This document shows, one piece after another, positions 15,375 through 23,111 of a stretch of 38,711 nt of DNA. Each line of letters begins with the position of its first letter. Positions within the stretch are counted from its first letter, which is position 1. Where the stretch lies: positions 1-38,711 of the forward strand of contig JASEHH010000025.1 of NCBI GenBank assembly GCA_030017685.1. The letters run 5' to 3'. Origin of the DNA: Thermodesulfobacteriota bacterium. Its GTDB lineage: Bacteria > Desulfobacterota > BSN033 > UBA1163. The notes below the pieces were generated by a model that made no database searches, had not been told where the DNA came from, and saw only the letters and a program-made list of their open reading frames with translations. A program made the position numbers and the translations under genes.

Positions 15375-16604
15375 TCAAAGGAGGATGACTTCTGCTTCTT
15401 CTCCTTCTTCCAGTCCTTCATCATCGATTCCGATCCTGATCAATCCATCGGCATTCACCAGATGGGAGATCGCTCCGGATTTTCCAAAAACAGGGTGAGC
15501 CCAGAAAACCCCGTCCTTCTCCTCCAGTTTGACCCTCACATAATCTTCCCTACCTGCCACGGAAGGAATATTACGGCTGGCTCTGGCCTTTAATCTTATT
15601 TCGGGCCCTCTCTCATCGGATAAACCAGACAGAATTTTGAGAATGCTTTTCCCGAAGAGATGGAAGATGACCATGGCAGAGACAGGATGGCCCGGAAGTC
15701 CTAAAAAAGGTTTTCCCTGAATCTCCGCAAGAAGCGTGGGCTTCCCGGGCCTGATGGAGAGGCCATGGCCCAGGATTTCCGTTCCGGGAAAAGACTGGAG
15801 GACTTCACCCACCAGGTCCAAAGTTCCCACGGAGCTCCCTCCTGTGATGACCACCATATCCGATTCCCTCATCCCCGATTCAATCTTCTGTTTGAGATCG
15901 CTAAAGCGGTCCTTTGCAATCCCTAAGAAGACGGGGATTCCTCCTGTTTCCTTCACCATTGAAACGATGGTGTGGCGATTGATATCTCTTACCTCTCCGA
16001 ACAAAGGTTCTTGTTCTACGGGAACGATCTCATCGCCGGAGGAGATGATTCCGACCTTCGGTCTGAGGAATACCCAGAGGCGGGTCCTTCCGATTCCGGC
16101 CAGGAGACCTATCTCCTGCGGGCGAATGAGACGGCCTTTTCGAAGGACCACCTCTCCTGCTTTGATATCCTCTCCTGTCAGGATTACGTTCTCCAAAGGA
16201 GAGAGGGTTTTAAAGGCATGAATAGTGCGGGAGTCCACCCATTCGGTATATTCAACCATTTCCACAGCATTCGCACCATTCGGGACCATCCCTCCGGTGG
16301 CAATCTTGATTGCCTCGCCATCCCTTAGCGTGATCTCCGAAATCTTGCCCATCGGAATCTCTCCGATGATTTGAAAGAGGGCGGGATTCTTTTCAGAGAC
16401 TCCATAAGTATCTTTTGCTTTTAAGGCGAATCCATCAACCGTGGAACGGGGGAATTCAGGAAGGTTGGTTGAAGAGATGACATCCTCCGCAAGAACTTTT
16501 TGGAGGGATTCCTCCAGAGGGACCTCTTCGGAAGAGAGGGGTTTGAAACGGTTGAGTTTCTGCAAAAGTTGATCGGGTGTTTGGACCCTGAAAAAACCTT
16601 TCAT
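15375..16604 (-). CDS. moeA: Molybdopterin molybdotransferase MoeA
   Basis: Inserts molybdate into adenylylated molybdopterin. It has 409 residues, the family norm. Motifs: LPEFPRSTVDGFALKAKDTY (catalytic VDG strand), GGMVPNGANAVEMVEYTE, GIISSGDEIVPVEQEPLFGE, VVITGGSSVGTLDLV, and FLGLPGHPVSAMVIFHLF. I placed the start at 16604 (MKGFFRVQTPDQL) because GAAGG stands five bases before it. An ATG nine codons earlier abuts the MITE flank and lacks a site; anything further up is MITE sequence. It is the first gene of the operon, downstream of the terminator and riboswitch. Confidence 0.93.
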   Translation of the reverse strand: MKGFFRVQTPDQLLQKLNRFKPLSSEEVPLEESLQKVLAEDVISSTNLPEFPRSTVDGFALKAKDTYGVSEKNPALFQIIGEIPMGKISEITLRDGEAIKIATGGMVPNGANAVEMVEYTEWVDSRTIHAFKTLSPLENVILTGEDIKAGEVVLRKGRLIRPQEIGLLAGIGRTRLWVFLRPKVGIISSGDEIVPVEQEPLFGEVRDINRHTIVSMVKETGGIPVFLGIAKDRFSDLKQKIESGMRESDMVVITGGSSVGTLDLVGEVLQSFPGTEILGHGLSIRPGKPTLLAEIQGKPFLGLPGHPVSAMVIFHLFGKSILKILSGLSDERGPEIRLKARASRNIPSVAGREDYVRVKLEEKDGVFWAHPVFGKSGAISHLVNADGLIRIGIDDEGLEEGEEAEVILL

Positions 16605-16635
16605 TTCTGCCTTCAAAATATTCGGTTCCATTCGT

Positions 16636-16766
16636 GATGATCTCGCAAAAAGTCTGAAAAAGAGATTTTTTTCATTCCTGCGTAAGCAGGAATCCAGTAT
16701 TTTCATATAGTTAGAATTCTCTGGATTCCCGTTTTCACGGGAATGACGGCTTTTTACGATTCCATC
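16636..16766 (-). mobile_element. MITE-like element, copy C, in the moeA leader
   Basis: A 131-bp element flanked exactly by ATTCGT direct repeats (16630-16635 and 16767-16772). The ends are GATGATCTCGCAAAAAGTC and the inverse of GATGGAATCGTAAAAAGCC. It holds the same two hairpins as copy B and aligns with it end to end in reverse orientation. It separates the moeA start from the upstream terminator. Confidence 0.85.
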
Positions 16767-16783
16767 ATTCGTGTCATTCGTTA

Positions 16784-16823
16784 AAATAAAAAAAGCCGAT
16801 ACCCCGTGTTGGGGGATATCGGC
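16784..16823 (-). terminator. Intrinsic terminator in the molybdenum-cofactor operon leader
   Basis: On the minus strand, GGCCGATATCCCCC pairs with GGGGTATCGGC around a short CAACAC-like loop, and a run of T with few interruptions follows (16784-16794). It lies between the riboswitch aptamer and moeA, where an attenuator would be. Its 5' arm ATATCCC is a perfect 7-base complement of GGGATAT in the aptamer, allowing mutually exclusive pairing. Confidence 0.8.
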
Positions 16824-16828
16824 CATTT

Positions 16829-16943
16829 AAGTCCAATAGTCCATCTCCTTTCCAAACACGGGAGGTATGGCAGTTTCCAGCCATGCCCTGACGGCCGTCT
16901 TCCATATCCCGGAAAGGAGTTAGGAAAAGGGCTCGGAGATTCC
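16829..16943 (-). promoter_or_regulatory. Probable Moco (molybdenum cofactor) riboswitch upstream of moeA
   Basis: The leader folds into a compact multi-helix RNA. A 9-bp perfect helix joins CTCCTTTCC (16911-16919) and GGAAAGGAG (16845-16853). Inside are CGGGA/TCCCG and a hairpin GGCATGGC-TGGAAAC-TGCCATACC with a GGAA-type loop (about 16864-16888). CTCCGAGCCC precedes and GGAGATGGAC follows. These conserved strings recall the Moco RNA motif (RF01055), known upstream of Mo-cofactor genes in Proteobacteria. The position, between a promoter and an intrinsic terminator ahead of moeA-moaA-moaC-mogA, supports it. The match is by eye. Confidence 0.75.
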
Positions 16944-16955
16944 AATTTTCACTTA

Positions 16956-16984
16956 TTTCTAAATGATTTGTTAAAAAAAGTCAA
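16956..16984 (-). promoter_or_regulatory. Candidate promoter of the molybdenum-cofactor operon
   Basis: On the minus strand TTGACT (16979-16984), a 17-bp spacer and TAGAAA (16956-16961). Predicted transcription would begin about 16948, a few bases before the riboswitch, which is the expected layout. Confidence 0.55.
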
Positions 16985-17043
16985 GAAAGGGGGGCAGGTG
17001 GTGAACATTAAATTGTGTGAGATGTTCGTGTGGCACTTGCGAG

Positions 17044-18534
17044 TTACAGGACATGCAGTTTACATGTCTTTCGGAAATGGTGCCCGTAGATAGCCAATGT
17101 GATGGCCAGCGGGAATGCCCTGGGCCGACGAGCAAGTGTCCACAAGAAGAGCTTCCAGTATTGAAAACGTTCCTTGCCCACGATACCTAATTGGAAGATG
17201 GAACGGATGAAGGCGTGGGTGTTAGCCGAGACATGATGAAAGTTTAGCGGAACTTTGATCTGCGGCGGTCGATATTCTCGTAAAAAGGTCTTGACCCGTT
17301 GATAGTAAACCTCAGGAGAATAGATGTGTTGCAGGACGTCCTTGTACCCCTTGCGGAGCGCATCAAGGCTCATCGCAGGGATAATGTTCGTTGTCCCGTC
17401 AACGTTGTCCCCCGATATTCGATCGAGCAATCGTCCTGCTTGTTTAAGCCGCTCGTAGAGCTTGGTGCCTGGAGGAGCTTGAAGTAAGCCAACCATCGCG
17501 GTCACAATGCCGCTTTTCTGGATGAAATCAGTGAGCCGCCGGAAGGTAAGGGTCGAATCGTTGTCAAAACCGAGGATGAATCCTCCCTGCACCTGCAGCC
17601 CTGCCCGCTGGATACGCTTCACATCTTCGACGAGGTCGCGGTTCATGTTCTGCTTCTTACTGCATTCGGCCAGGCTATCCTCGTTCGGCGTCTCGATTCC
17701 GATAAAGACCGTATCAAAACCTGCTTTAACCATCATCTGTATCAGTTGTTCATCGTCTGCCAGGTTAATGGACACCTCCGTACCGAACGGGACCCCCTTC
17801 TTGTCTTTTCTCCACTCGATGAGCGCAGGCAAGAGATCGGTTCTGAGATGCCTCTTGTTCCCGATGAGGTTGTCATCCACGAAGAAGATTCCGCTCCGCC
17901 ACCCCAGATGGTAGAGACTTTCCAACTCGGCGATCATCTGCGTAGCGCTCTTCGTGCGAGGCCGATGGCCGAACAGGGCTGTCACATTGCAAAAGTCGCA
18001 ATTGAAAGGGCAACCGCGGGAGAATTGGATGGACATCGAGGCGTAATCGCGAAAATGGGCCAGCTCCCACATTGGAGAGGGTGTCTTCCGAATGTCGGCA
18101 AAGTCAGACGTCGCGTAAACCCTCTTGGCACAGCCCTGGGCTAAATCCTCAAGAAAGGCAGGCAGGGTCAACTCGGCTTCATTGAGCACAAAATGATCAA
18201 CTGCCTCAAACTGTTCATACTCTGTTGTGAAGAGAGGGCCCCCCGCGATGACCCGGAGGCCTGCTTCTTTGCATTGTGCAATCGTCTTATAGGCAGAATC
18301 TCTTTGAACAGTCATGGCGCTGATAAGCGCGTAGTCAGCCCACGCAAGGTCTTCATTGGTGAGCTTTCTCACGTTAATATCCACTAAACGCTTTGTCCAT
18401 CCGGACGGCAGCATCGAAGCTACGGTGAGAAGTCCAAGCGGAGGGGAGGCGGCCTTTTTGCGTATGAATTTCAGCGCATGTTTGAAACTCCAGAAGGTAT
18501 CCGGAATCTCAGGGTAGATCAGAAGAACATTCAT
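17044..18534 (-). CDS. B12-binding radical SAM protein (DUF4070 family, HpnP-like class)
   Basis: A 496-residue cytoplasmic enzyme. It has an N-terminal cobalamin-binding domain (ISAMTVQRDS, GLRVIAGGPLFTTEYE), then the radical SAM cluster motif Cys175-x3-Cys179-x2-Cys182 (GCPFNCDFC), VFIGIETPNEDSL in the barrel, and a C-terminal DUF4070-type region. Cobalamin radical SAM enzymes of this type usually methylate or rearrange unactivated carbons. HpnP, the hopanoid C-2 methylase, belongs to this broad group, but no hopanoid genes are nearby, so the substrate is unknown. The start is the ATG at 18534 with GAGAGGG upstream. A possible promoter lies at 18613-18642. It is monocistronic and divergent from the iron-type ABC operon. 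Confidence 0.82.
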   Translation of the reverse strand: MNVLLIYPEIPDTFWSFKHALKFIRKKAASPPLGLLTVASMLPSGWTKRLVDINVRKLTNEDLAWADYALISAMTVQRDSAYKTIAQCKEAGLRVIAGGPLFTTEYEQFEAVDHFVLNEAELTLPAFLEDLAQGCAKRVYATSDFADIRKTPSPMWELAHFRDYASMSIQFSRGCPFNCDFCNVTALFGHRPRTKSATQMIAELESLYHLGWRSGIFFVDDNLIGNKRHLRTDLLPALIEWRKDKKGVPFGTEVSINLADDEQLIQMMVKAGFDTVFIGIETPNEDSLAECSKKQNMNRDLVEDVKRIQRAGLQVQGGFILGFDNDSTLTFRRLTDFIQKSGIVTAMVGLLQAPPGTKLYERLKQAGRLLDRISGDNVDGTTNIIPAMSLDALRKGYKDVLQHIYSPEVYYQRVKTFLREYRPPQIKVPLNFHHVSANTHAFIRSIFQLGIVGKERFQYWKLFLWTLARRPRAFPLAITLAIYGHHFRKTCKLHVL

Positions 18535-18612
18535 CAAGTCCCTCTCTTTACTCAGGGTGTCATTCAGAGGTCCAGAATTGTAAGCGGTTGCGGAATCCTC
18601 TATTTGACATAA

Positions 18613-18642
18613 AGTCTACAATTTAATTGCAGGACTTGTCAA
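18613..18642 (-). promoter_or_regulatory. Candidate promoter for the radical SAM gene
   Basis: On the minus strand TTGACA (18637-18642), an 18-bp spacer and TAGACT (18613-18618), about 80 bp before the start codon. Confidence 0.45.
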
Positions 18643-18654
18643 TTTTAATTTTGC

Positions 18655-18683
18655 TTGACATCGGTTTGTTTTTGCATTTATTA
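18655..18683 (+). promoter_or_regulatory. Candidate promoter of the Fbp/Afu-like ABC operon
   Basis: TTGACA at 18655-18660, a 17-bp spacer and TTATTA at 18678-18683. The start codon at 18720 has AAGGAGG in front. It is back to back with the minus-strand promoter at 18613-18642, so the two transcripts share a short control region. Confidence 0.6.
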
Positions 18684-18719
18684 TTCCCACTGAATTAATA
18701 AAATTAAAAGGAGGGTCCT

Positions 18720-20039
18720 ATGAGAAAGAGAATCTTTACCGCAACAATCTTCGCTGTCTTTTCGATGGCGCTGATGTTCCTGCCAATTTTTTTGGCGGAA
18801 GCGCAAGCGCAGACCAAAGACAAAGTTGGCTGGATCGGTCCCGTTTACAAGGAGTTATCCGACAGTCTGACCAAGGGTTTCAAGGAATACTACAAGAAGA
18901 CCTATGGTAAGGACGTGGATATCACGTTCGTGCGGCCGGGCGGATGGCCGGTCGTCGTGGACAAAGTGAGAGCATGGGGCGGCAAACCGGATGCCGACGT
19001 CTTCCTGGGCGCAGGCGCTCCGGCCCATGAAGTCTTGAAGAAAGACGGACTGATCGTCCCCTACAGGCCGAAGGATTCGGATAAGGTTCCTGCCAAATGG
19101 GGAGGCATGAAGGTGAAGGATGAAGGCGATTTTTGGGCCTGTTTTTCTCCCTGGATCGTCACCAATCTCTACAACGAGAGGGTTTTGAAAGCGCTTAAAC
19201 TGCCGCCTCCAAAGACATGGAAGGAAGTGCTCGACCCCATCTACAGGGGTTATGTCATTCAGACATTGCCATACGCCTCCGGAACACAGCACGAAGTGAT
19301 AGAAATCCACTTACAGGCATTTGGAGAAAAGGAGGGTTGGGCGTATAACAGATTATTGGCGGCGCAGTTAGCCCGCTTCTCCACCGGCAGTGTCGATACG
19401 CTCCATCTAGTGAACCGAGGCGAAGTTCCCATCGGGATCGCGCAGCCGCAAATGAACGCAATGGGTGCGCGCGCAGATGGCTATCCCGTGCGTGATTTGC
19501 TCCCTGAAAAAACAATCCTGGTTCCGGAGGCAGTGGCTTTGCTGAAAGGCGCGCCAAACGAAGCCACCGCGAAGATCTTTCTGGACTGGCTATTCAGCGT
19601 GGACGGACAAAAATACGTGCTGGAGGGCCGTTACTTCCCGGCCAGAACAGACATAAAATTCTCCGTGTGGGAGAAAGAAGGCGTCACCATGGCCAAGCAC
19701 GCTAAGGATGCGCTGGGAGTGGATTCGTTCTGGGACATGAAAGTCGGGTTTATTGATTACAACCTGGACCTCGCCACAAAGAGATGGGACGATGTCAACC
19801 GCTACTATGAGTTCGAGATCTACAGAAAGTGGGGCGAGTTGAAAGACAGTCTCTCCCTGATCGAGGCGGTTGAGGGAGAAGTGAACGTGGCGAAAGAGAA
19901 GAAGATAGATGTGAAGAGGGCTGAGGCGAAAATAAAAGAAGCGAGAAAGCTTTTCGAGATGGATGGCGCCTATGCGGCATCCCGCCTGGCTGCGTCGGAA
20001 GCACGCTCGCTGCTCGCCGCACGACCGCGGTCAAAGTAA
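18720..20039 (+). CDS. ABC transporter substrate-binding protein (Fbp/AfuA-like class) with a helical C-terminal extension
   Basis: A secreted receptor of 439 residues. The signal peptide has a KRIF charged start, a long hydrophobic stretch and cleavage near AEAQAQ. The body shows features of the iron/AfuA-type binding proteins: GGWPVVVDKVRAWGGKPDADVFLG, FSPWIVTNLYNERVL, and PNEATAKIFLDWLFSVDGQ. The last ~75 residues are an extra charged helical segment (EGEVNVAKEKKIDVKRAE, AYAASRLAASEARSLLA) not expected in a standard binding protein. It is followed by a fused permease and an ATPase. Substrates of this class include ferric ion, sugar phosphates and aminoethylphosphonate; none is decided here. 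Confidence 0.85.
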   Translation: MRKRIFTATIFAVFSMALMFLPIFLAEAQAQTKDKVGWIGPVYKELSDSLTKGFKEYYKKTYGKDVDITFVRPGGWPVVVDKVRAWGGKPDADVFLGAGAPAHEVLKKDGLIVPYRPKDSDKVPAKWGGMKVKDEGDFWACFSPWIVTNLYNERVLKALKLPPPKTWKEVLDPIYRGYVIQTLPYASGTQHEVIEIHLQAFGEKEGWAYNRLLAAQLARFSTGSVDTLHLVNRGEVPIGIAQPQMNAMGARADGYPVRDLLPEKTILVPEAVALLKGAPNEATAKIFLDWLFSVDGQKYVLEGRYFPARTDIKFSVWEKEGVTMAKHAKDALGVDSFWDMKVGFIDYNLDLATKRWDDVNRYYEFEIYRKWGELKDSLSLIEAVEGEVNVAKEKKIDVKRAEAKIKEARKLFEMDGAYAASRLAASEARSLLAARPRSK

Positions 20040-20050
20040 AGCTTGCATTG

Positions 20051-20110
20051 CCCCCTCACCTTTTTCCTCTCCACCGATTCCGTGGGAGAGGGGAGGGTGA
20101 GGGGGATATT
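20051..20110 (+). repeat. GC-rich hairpin repeat after the binding-protein gene
   Basis: CCCCCTCACC at 20051-20060 pairs with GGTGAGGGGG near 20096-20105, with an inner CCTCTCC/GGGAGAGG stem, then ATATTTTT. This CCCTCACC/GGGTGAGG palindrome is a common dispersed bacterial repeat. It could lower read-through from the binding-protein gene into the permease. Confidence 0.6.
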
Positions 20111-20190
20111 TTTCAGAAATTCTGGTCCGAAAAGCCACTCCTTTGTTTGCTCGAACCTTACAAATGAGATAGTCGAAGAAAGGGTGTGAT

Positions 20191-21867
20191 ATGTCTCGCG
20201 GCAATATCTTTCTATCAACACTCCTGTGGTTGGTCATTGCCTTCCTCGTGATTTATCCGCTGTCAATTCTGGTTCTGGAAAGCTTTAAAATTGCCAAAAC
20301 CGGCGGATGGGGCATAAACAATTATCTCGAGTTCTTCCAAGACACCTATTATCTTAAAACCTTTGGAAACACCCTGTTCCTGAGCGTGCTGGTGCTCCTG
20401 ACGAGCACCTTGTTCGGAGTGCCCCTGGCGTACATTCTGGCGAGATACAGACTGCGGGGGAAGACCATTTTCACAGCCCTCATCCTTTTGCCGATTGTTT
20501 TGCCCGCTTACGCCGGCGCATTTGCATTCGTCATCTTTTTTGGCAAGTATGGAACTCTGAACCTGTTGCTTCTGGAAGCGGGGTTGATCCAGACGCCCAT
20601 CAATTTCATCTTCGGGCTGCACGGGCTTGTATTCATTCAAGCCCTGCACATGCTCCCTTTTATCGTCCTCAGTCTTTCCGCAGGTTTTACCAACATAGAC
20701 CCCTCCTTTGAAGAAGCCGCCGAAGTCGAGGGCGCGGGGGACTTCTGGAGATTTCTCACGGTCACTTTGCCTCTCTGCACCCCAAGTTATCTGGCGGGCG
20801 CGGTCATCGTATTCCTGTGGCCCTTTACGGATTGGCTCACGCCATTGATTCTCGGGATGGTGGACTATCTCCCCTCCATTGCGTACATCAACATCGCCTA
20901 TCATTTTACGGATATGCACCGCAAGTATATGGGGATCGTGGCAGTGGTCGTTTCGTCCGTCGTTTGCATCAGCCTCTTCTTGCTCTCCAGGTGGTGGGTT
21001 GAGAAGAAAAAGTATACCGGTCTCTCAAAAGGGACGACGCTCGAAGGGAGAGTGATCGAACCAGGCGCGTTGATGAAATTAGGAGCCTATTCGTACATGT
21101 TTTTTATTACGATCATCGTCGTGTTGATTCCGGCTGTGCTGGGGTTAGCCGCTTTTTCGAGAAGATGGGTCTTTGAGCCATTTCCAACCTATTGGACCCT
21201 TGATAATTTCAGGATGATTTTTCTGGAAACCCCGGCCCTGATCTACAACTCCTTCCTCTTCAGCGGGGTGGCCCTGCTTTTTGGAATCGCCTTCGGGCTT
21301 CCAGCCGCCTATCTCATCGTCCGCACCCAGGTCCGGGGGAAAGATGCGCTCGACTTTGTGATCACACTGATGCTCGCTTTCCCGGGTATTGCGGTCGGCG
21401 TAAGTTATCTCCTGGCATTCTGGAAAGACATCCCTTTGGCCACCCATTGGATCATCATGCCGCTGTCCCTATTTGCGCGGCGGCTCCCATACTTTTTGCG
21501 GATGGCCCATTCCTCCTACCTGCAGTTGGATGTTTCGCTCGAGGAGGCCTCCGAAGTATCGGGCGCGGGTAAACTGAGAACCTTTATCAATATCTCTTTG
21601 CCTTTGCTGCTCAAAGGGGTGTTCATCGGAGTGGTGATGTTTTTCATCATGGCGTTCCAGGAGATCACGACTGCGATATTCCTTTATCGAGGAGGATGGG
21701 AAACCTTGCCCATAGGAATCTATTTGAACTGGCACCGCGGCATGGAGTTCGGAATTGCCGCCTCCATGGCTTTCCTGATGGTTGTGATCACGTTTATCCT
21801 TCTGCTGATCATATCAAGAATCGGCGGAGGCATCCTCAAAGCCGCCTGGGGTCCCGGCAGCAGGTAA
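20191..21867 (+). CDS. Fused ABC transporter permease (FbpB-like, two permease domains)
   Basis: A 558-residue inner-membrane protein with two tandem six-helix permease halves, so one chain forms the whole channel. Each half has its ATPase-coupling EAA loop: EEAAEVEGAGDFWRFLTVTLP in the first and EEASEVSGAGKLRTFINISL in the second. The linker between the halves (WVEKKKYTGLSKG onward) is charged and cytoplasmic. The start at 20191 is preceded by GAAAGGGTG. It stands between the binding-protein and ATPase genes of the same importer. The fused form is typical of ferric-ion and AfuB-like systems. Confidence 0.88.
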   Translation: MSRGNIFLSTLLWLVIAFLVIYPLSILVLESFKIAKTGGWGINNYLEFFQDTYYLKTFGNTLFLSVLVLLTSTLFGVPLAYILARYRLRGKTIFTALILLPIVLPAYAGAFAFVIFFGKYGTLNLLLLEAGLIQTPINFIFGLHGLVFIQALHMLPFIVLSLSAGFTNIDPSFEEAAEVEGAGDFWRFLTVTLPLCTPSYLAGAVIVFLWPFTDWLTPLILGMVDYLPSIAYINIAYHFTDMHRKYMGIVAVVVSSVVCISLFLLSRWWVEKKKYTGLSKGTTLEGRVIEPGALMKLGAYSYMFFITIIVVLIPAVLGLAAFSRRWVFEPFPTYWTLDNFRMIFLETPALIYNSFLFSGVALLFGIAFGLPAAYLIVRTQVRGKDALDFVITLMLAFPGIAVGVSYLLAFWKDIPLATHWIIMPLSLFARRLPYFLRMAHSSYLQLDVSLEEASEVSGAGKLRTFINISLPLLLKGVFIGVVMFFIMAFQEITTAIFLYRGGWETLPIGIYLNWHRGMEFGIAASMAFLMVVITFILLLIISRIGGGILKAAWGPGSR

Positions 21868-21907
21868 AAATTTTCAGAATGTACGATCACTAAAGGAGAC
21901 TGATTCA

Positions 21908-22990
21908 ATGGCATTCATAGAGATCCAAAACCTGTTCAAGCGGTTTAAAAAAGTAGTGGCGGTTAATCACATACGGCTTGAAGTGAAAGAAGGGGAAATA
22001 TTAACTCTCCTTGGGCCCAGCGGATGCGGCAAAACGACCACCTTGCGCTGCGTCGCCGGATTGGAGAGGCCGGAAGAAGGAGACATCGTTATAGACGGCA
22101 AACCGATGTTTTCGGAAGGATTTGTCCAGCCGTCAAAAAGGGGAATCGGCATGGTGTTCCAAAACTATGCCGTATGGCCGCATATGAAGGTGTTTGACAA
22201 TATTGTTTACGGCTTGAAAATTCAGAGAGAACCCAGGCAGGGTGTCAAAAAAAAGGGAGAACAGGTATTGGAATTAGTGGGTTTGACTGGCCTGGGAGAG
22301 AGATACCCAAACCAATTGAGCGGCGGACAGCAGCAAAGGGTGGCTCTTGCGCGGGCTCTCGTGAGAAATCCCAAAGTGTTGCTATTGGACGAACCGCTCA
22401 GCAATCTGGATGCCAAACTAAGAGAAAAAATGAGATTTGAAATCAAGAGCCTGGTAAGACGTATGGGTCTCACATCCGTTTACGTCACCCACGACCAGGC
22501 CGAGGCGATGGTTATCTCCGATCGAATCGTCGTCATGGATTCAGGGAACGTGGTGCAAATCGGGGCTCCGGAGGAGATATACAAGAAACCCGCCAACCGA
22601 TTTGTCGCCGATTTCATAGGCACGATGAACTTTATCCCCGGGGAGGTCGTCCAGGTCCATCAGGACACGGGGGCGGTTTTCGTTCGCACCGAATTCACCG
22701 AGAAGATGCTGTGTAAGATGTCTGACACCATGGAGATCACGCCAGGGGCAAAAGTGCACGCCTCTATACGTCCTGAGGATGTGGAAGTATTTATGGAACC
22801 AACTCAAGGCAAGGAGAACCTGTACAAGGGCACGATTGTCCATAAGGCGTATCTGGGTAACTTTCTGAGCTTTTTCGTAAGCGTAAATGGCACGATGATC
22901 AGGGTGCAGGTTCCGTATCACGTGCCGCAAGAAGAAGGGCAAGAACTCTACCTGTTTTTAAATCCGCAAAAATGTATGATCTTGTTCTAA
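21908..22990 (+). CDS. ABC transporter ATPase (FbpC/PotA-like) with TOBE domain
   Basis: A 360-residue nucleotide-binding subunit. Walker A is GPSGCGKTT, the Q-loop is MVFQNYAVWPH, the signature is LSGGQQQRVALARALV, Walker B is VLLLDEPLSN and the switch histidine is in VTHDQAEAM. A C-terminal TOBE regulatory domain follows from about residue 240. The start follows AAAGGAG with an eight-base gap. It powers the permease encoded 41 bp upstream. The best group is iron/spermidine-type importers; the substrate is unassigned. Confidence 0.9.
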   Translation: MAFIEIQNLFKRFKKVVAVNHIRLEVKEGEILTLLGPSGCGKTTTLRCVAGLERPEEGDIVIDGKPMFSEGFVQPSKRGIGMVFQNYAVWPHMKVFDNIVYGLKIQREPRQGVKKKGEQVLELVGLTGLGERYPNQLSGGQQQRVALARALVRNPKVLLLDEPLSNLDAKLREKMRFEIKSLVRRMGLTSVYVTHDQAEAMVISDRIVVMDSGNVVQIGAPEEIYKKPANRFVADFIGTMNFIPGEVVQVHQDTGAVFVRTEFTEKMLCKMSDTMEITPGAKVHASIRPEDVEVFMEPTQGKENLYKGTIVHKAYLGNFLSFFVSVNGTMIRVQVPYHVPQEEGQELYLFLNPQKCMILF

Positions 22991-23111
22991 TCGGGTTCCC
23001 GAAATGATAAACAACTAAATGTGATTCCATTAAATGGGAAAGGGGGGAAGAAAGGTTTATCAAAAGATTACAACTTTTGGAAACCCAAACTTACTATTCA
23101 GGAGGTGTCCT

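Noticed and set aside
16605..16826. Long N-terminal extension of the moeA frame
   Set aside because: It translates MITE copy C and the terminator; moeA proteins begin near MKGFFRVQ.
16829..16943. A tRNA or cobalamin riboswitch in the folded leader
   Set aside because: No anticodon or T-loop layout and no B12-box; the strings and the gene context fit the Moco motif better.
20051..20110. A firm terminator splitting the iron-type ABC operon
   Set aside because: The following T-run is broken and the palindrome is a common dispersed repeat; permease and ATPase genes clearly belong to the same system.
20263..20919. 218-codon minus-strand frame inside the permease
   Set aside because: Charged low-complexity translation typical of antisense membrane-protein genes.
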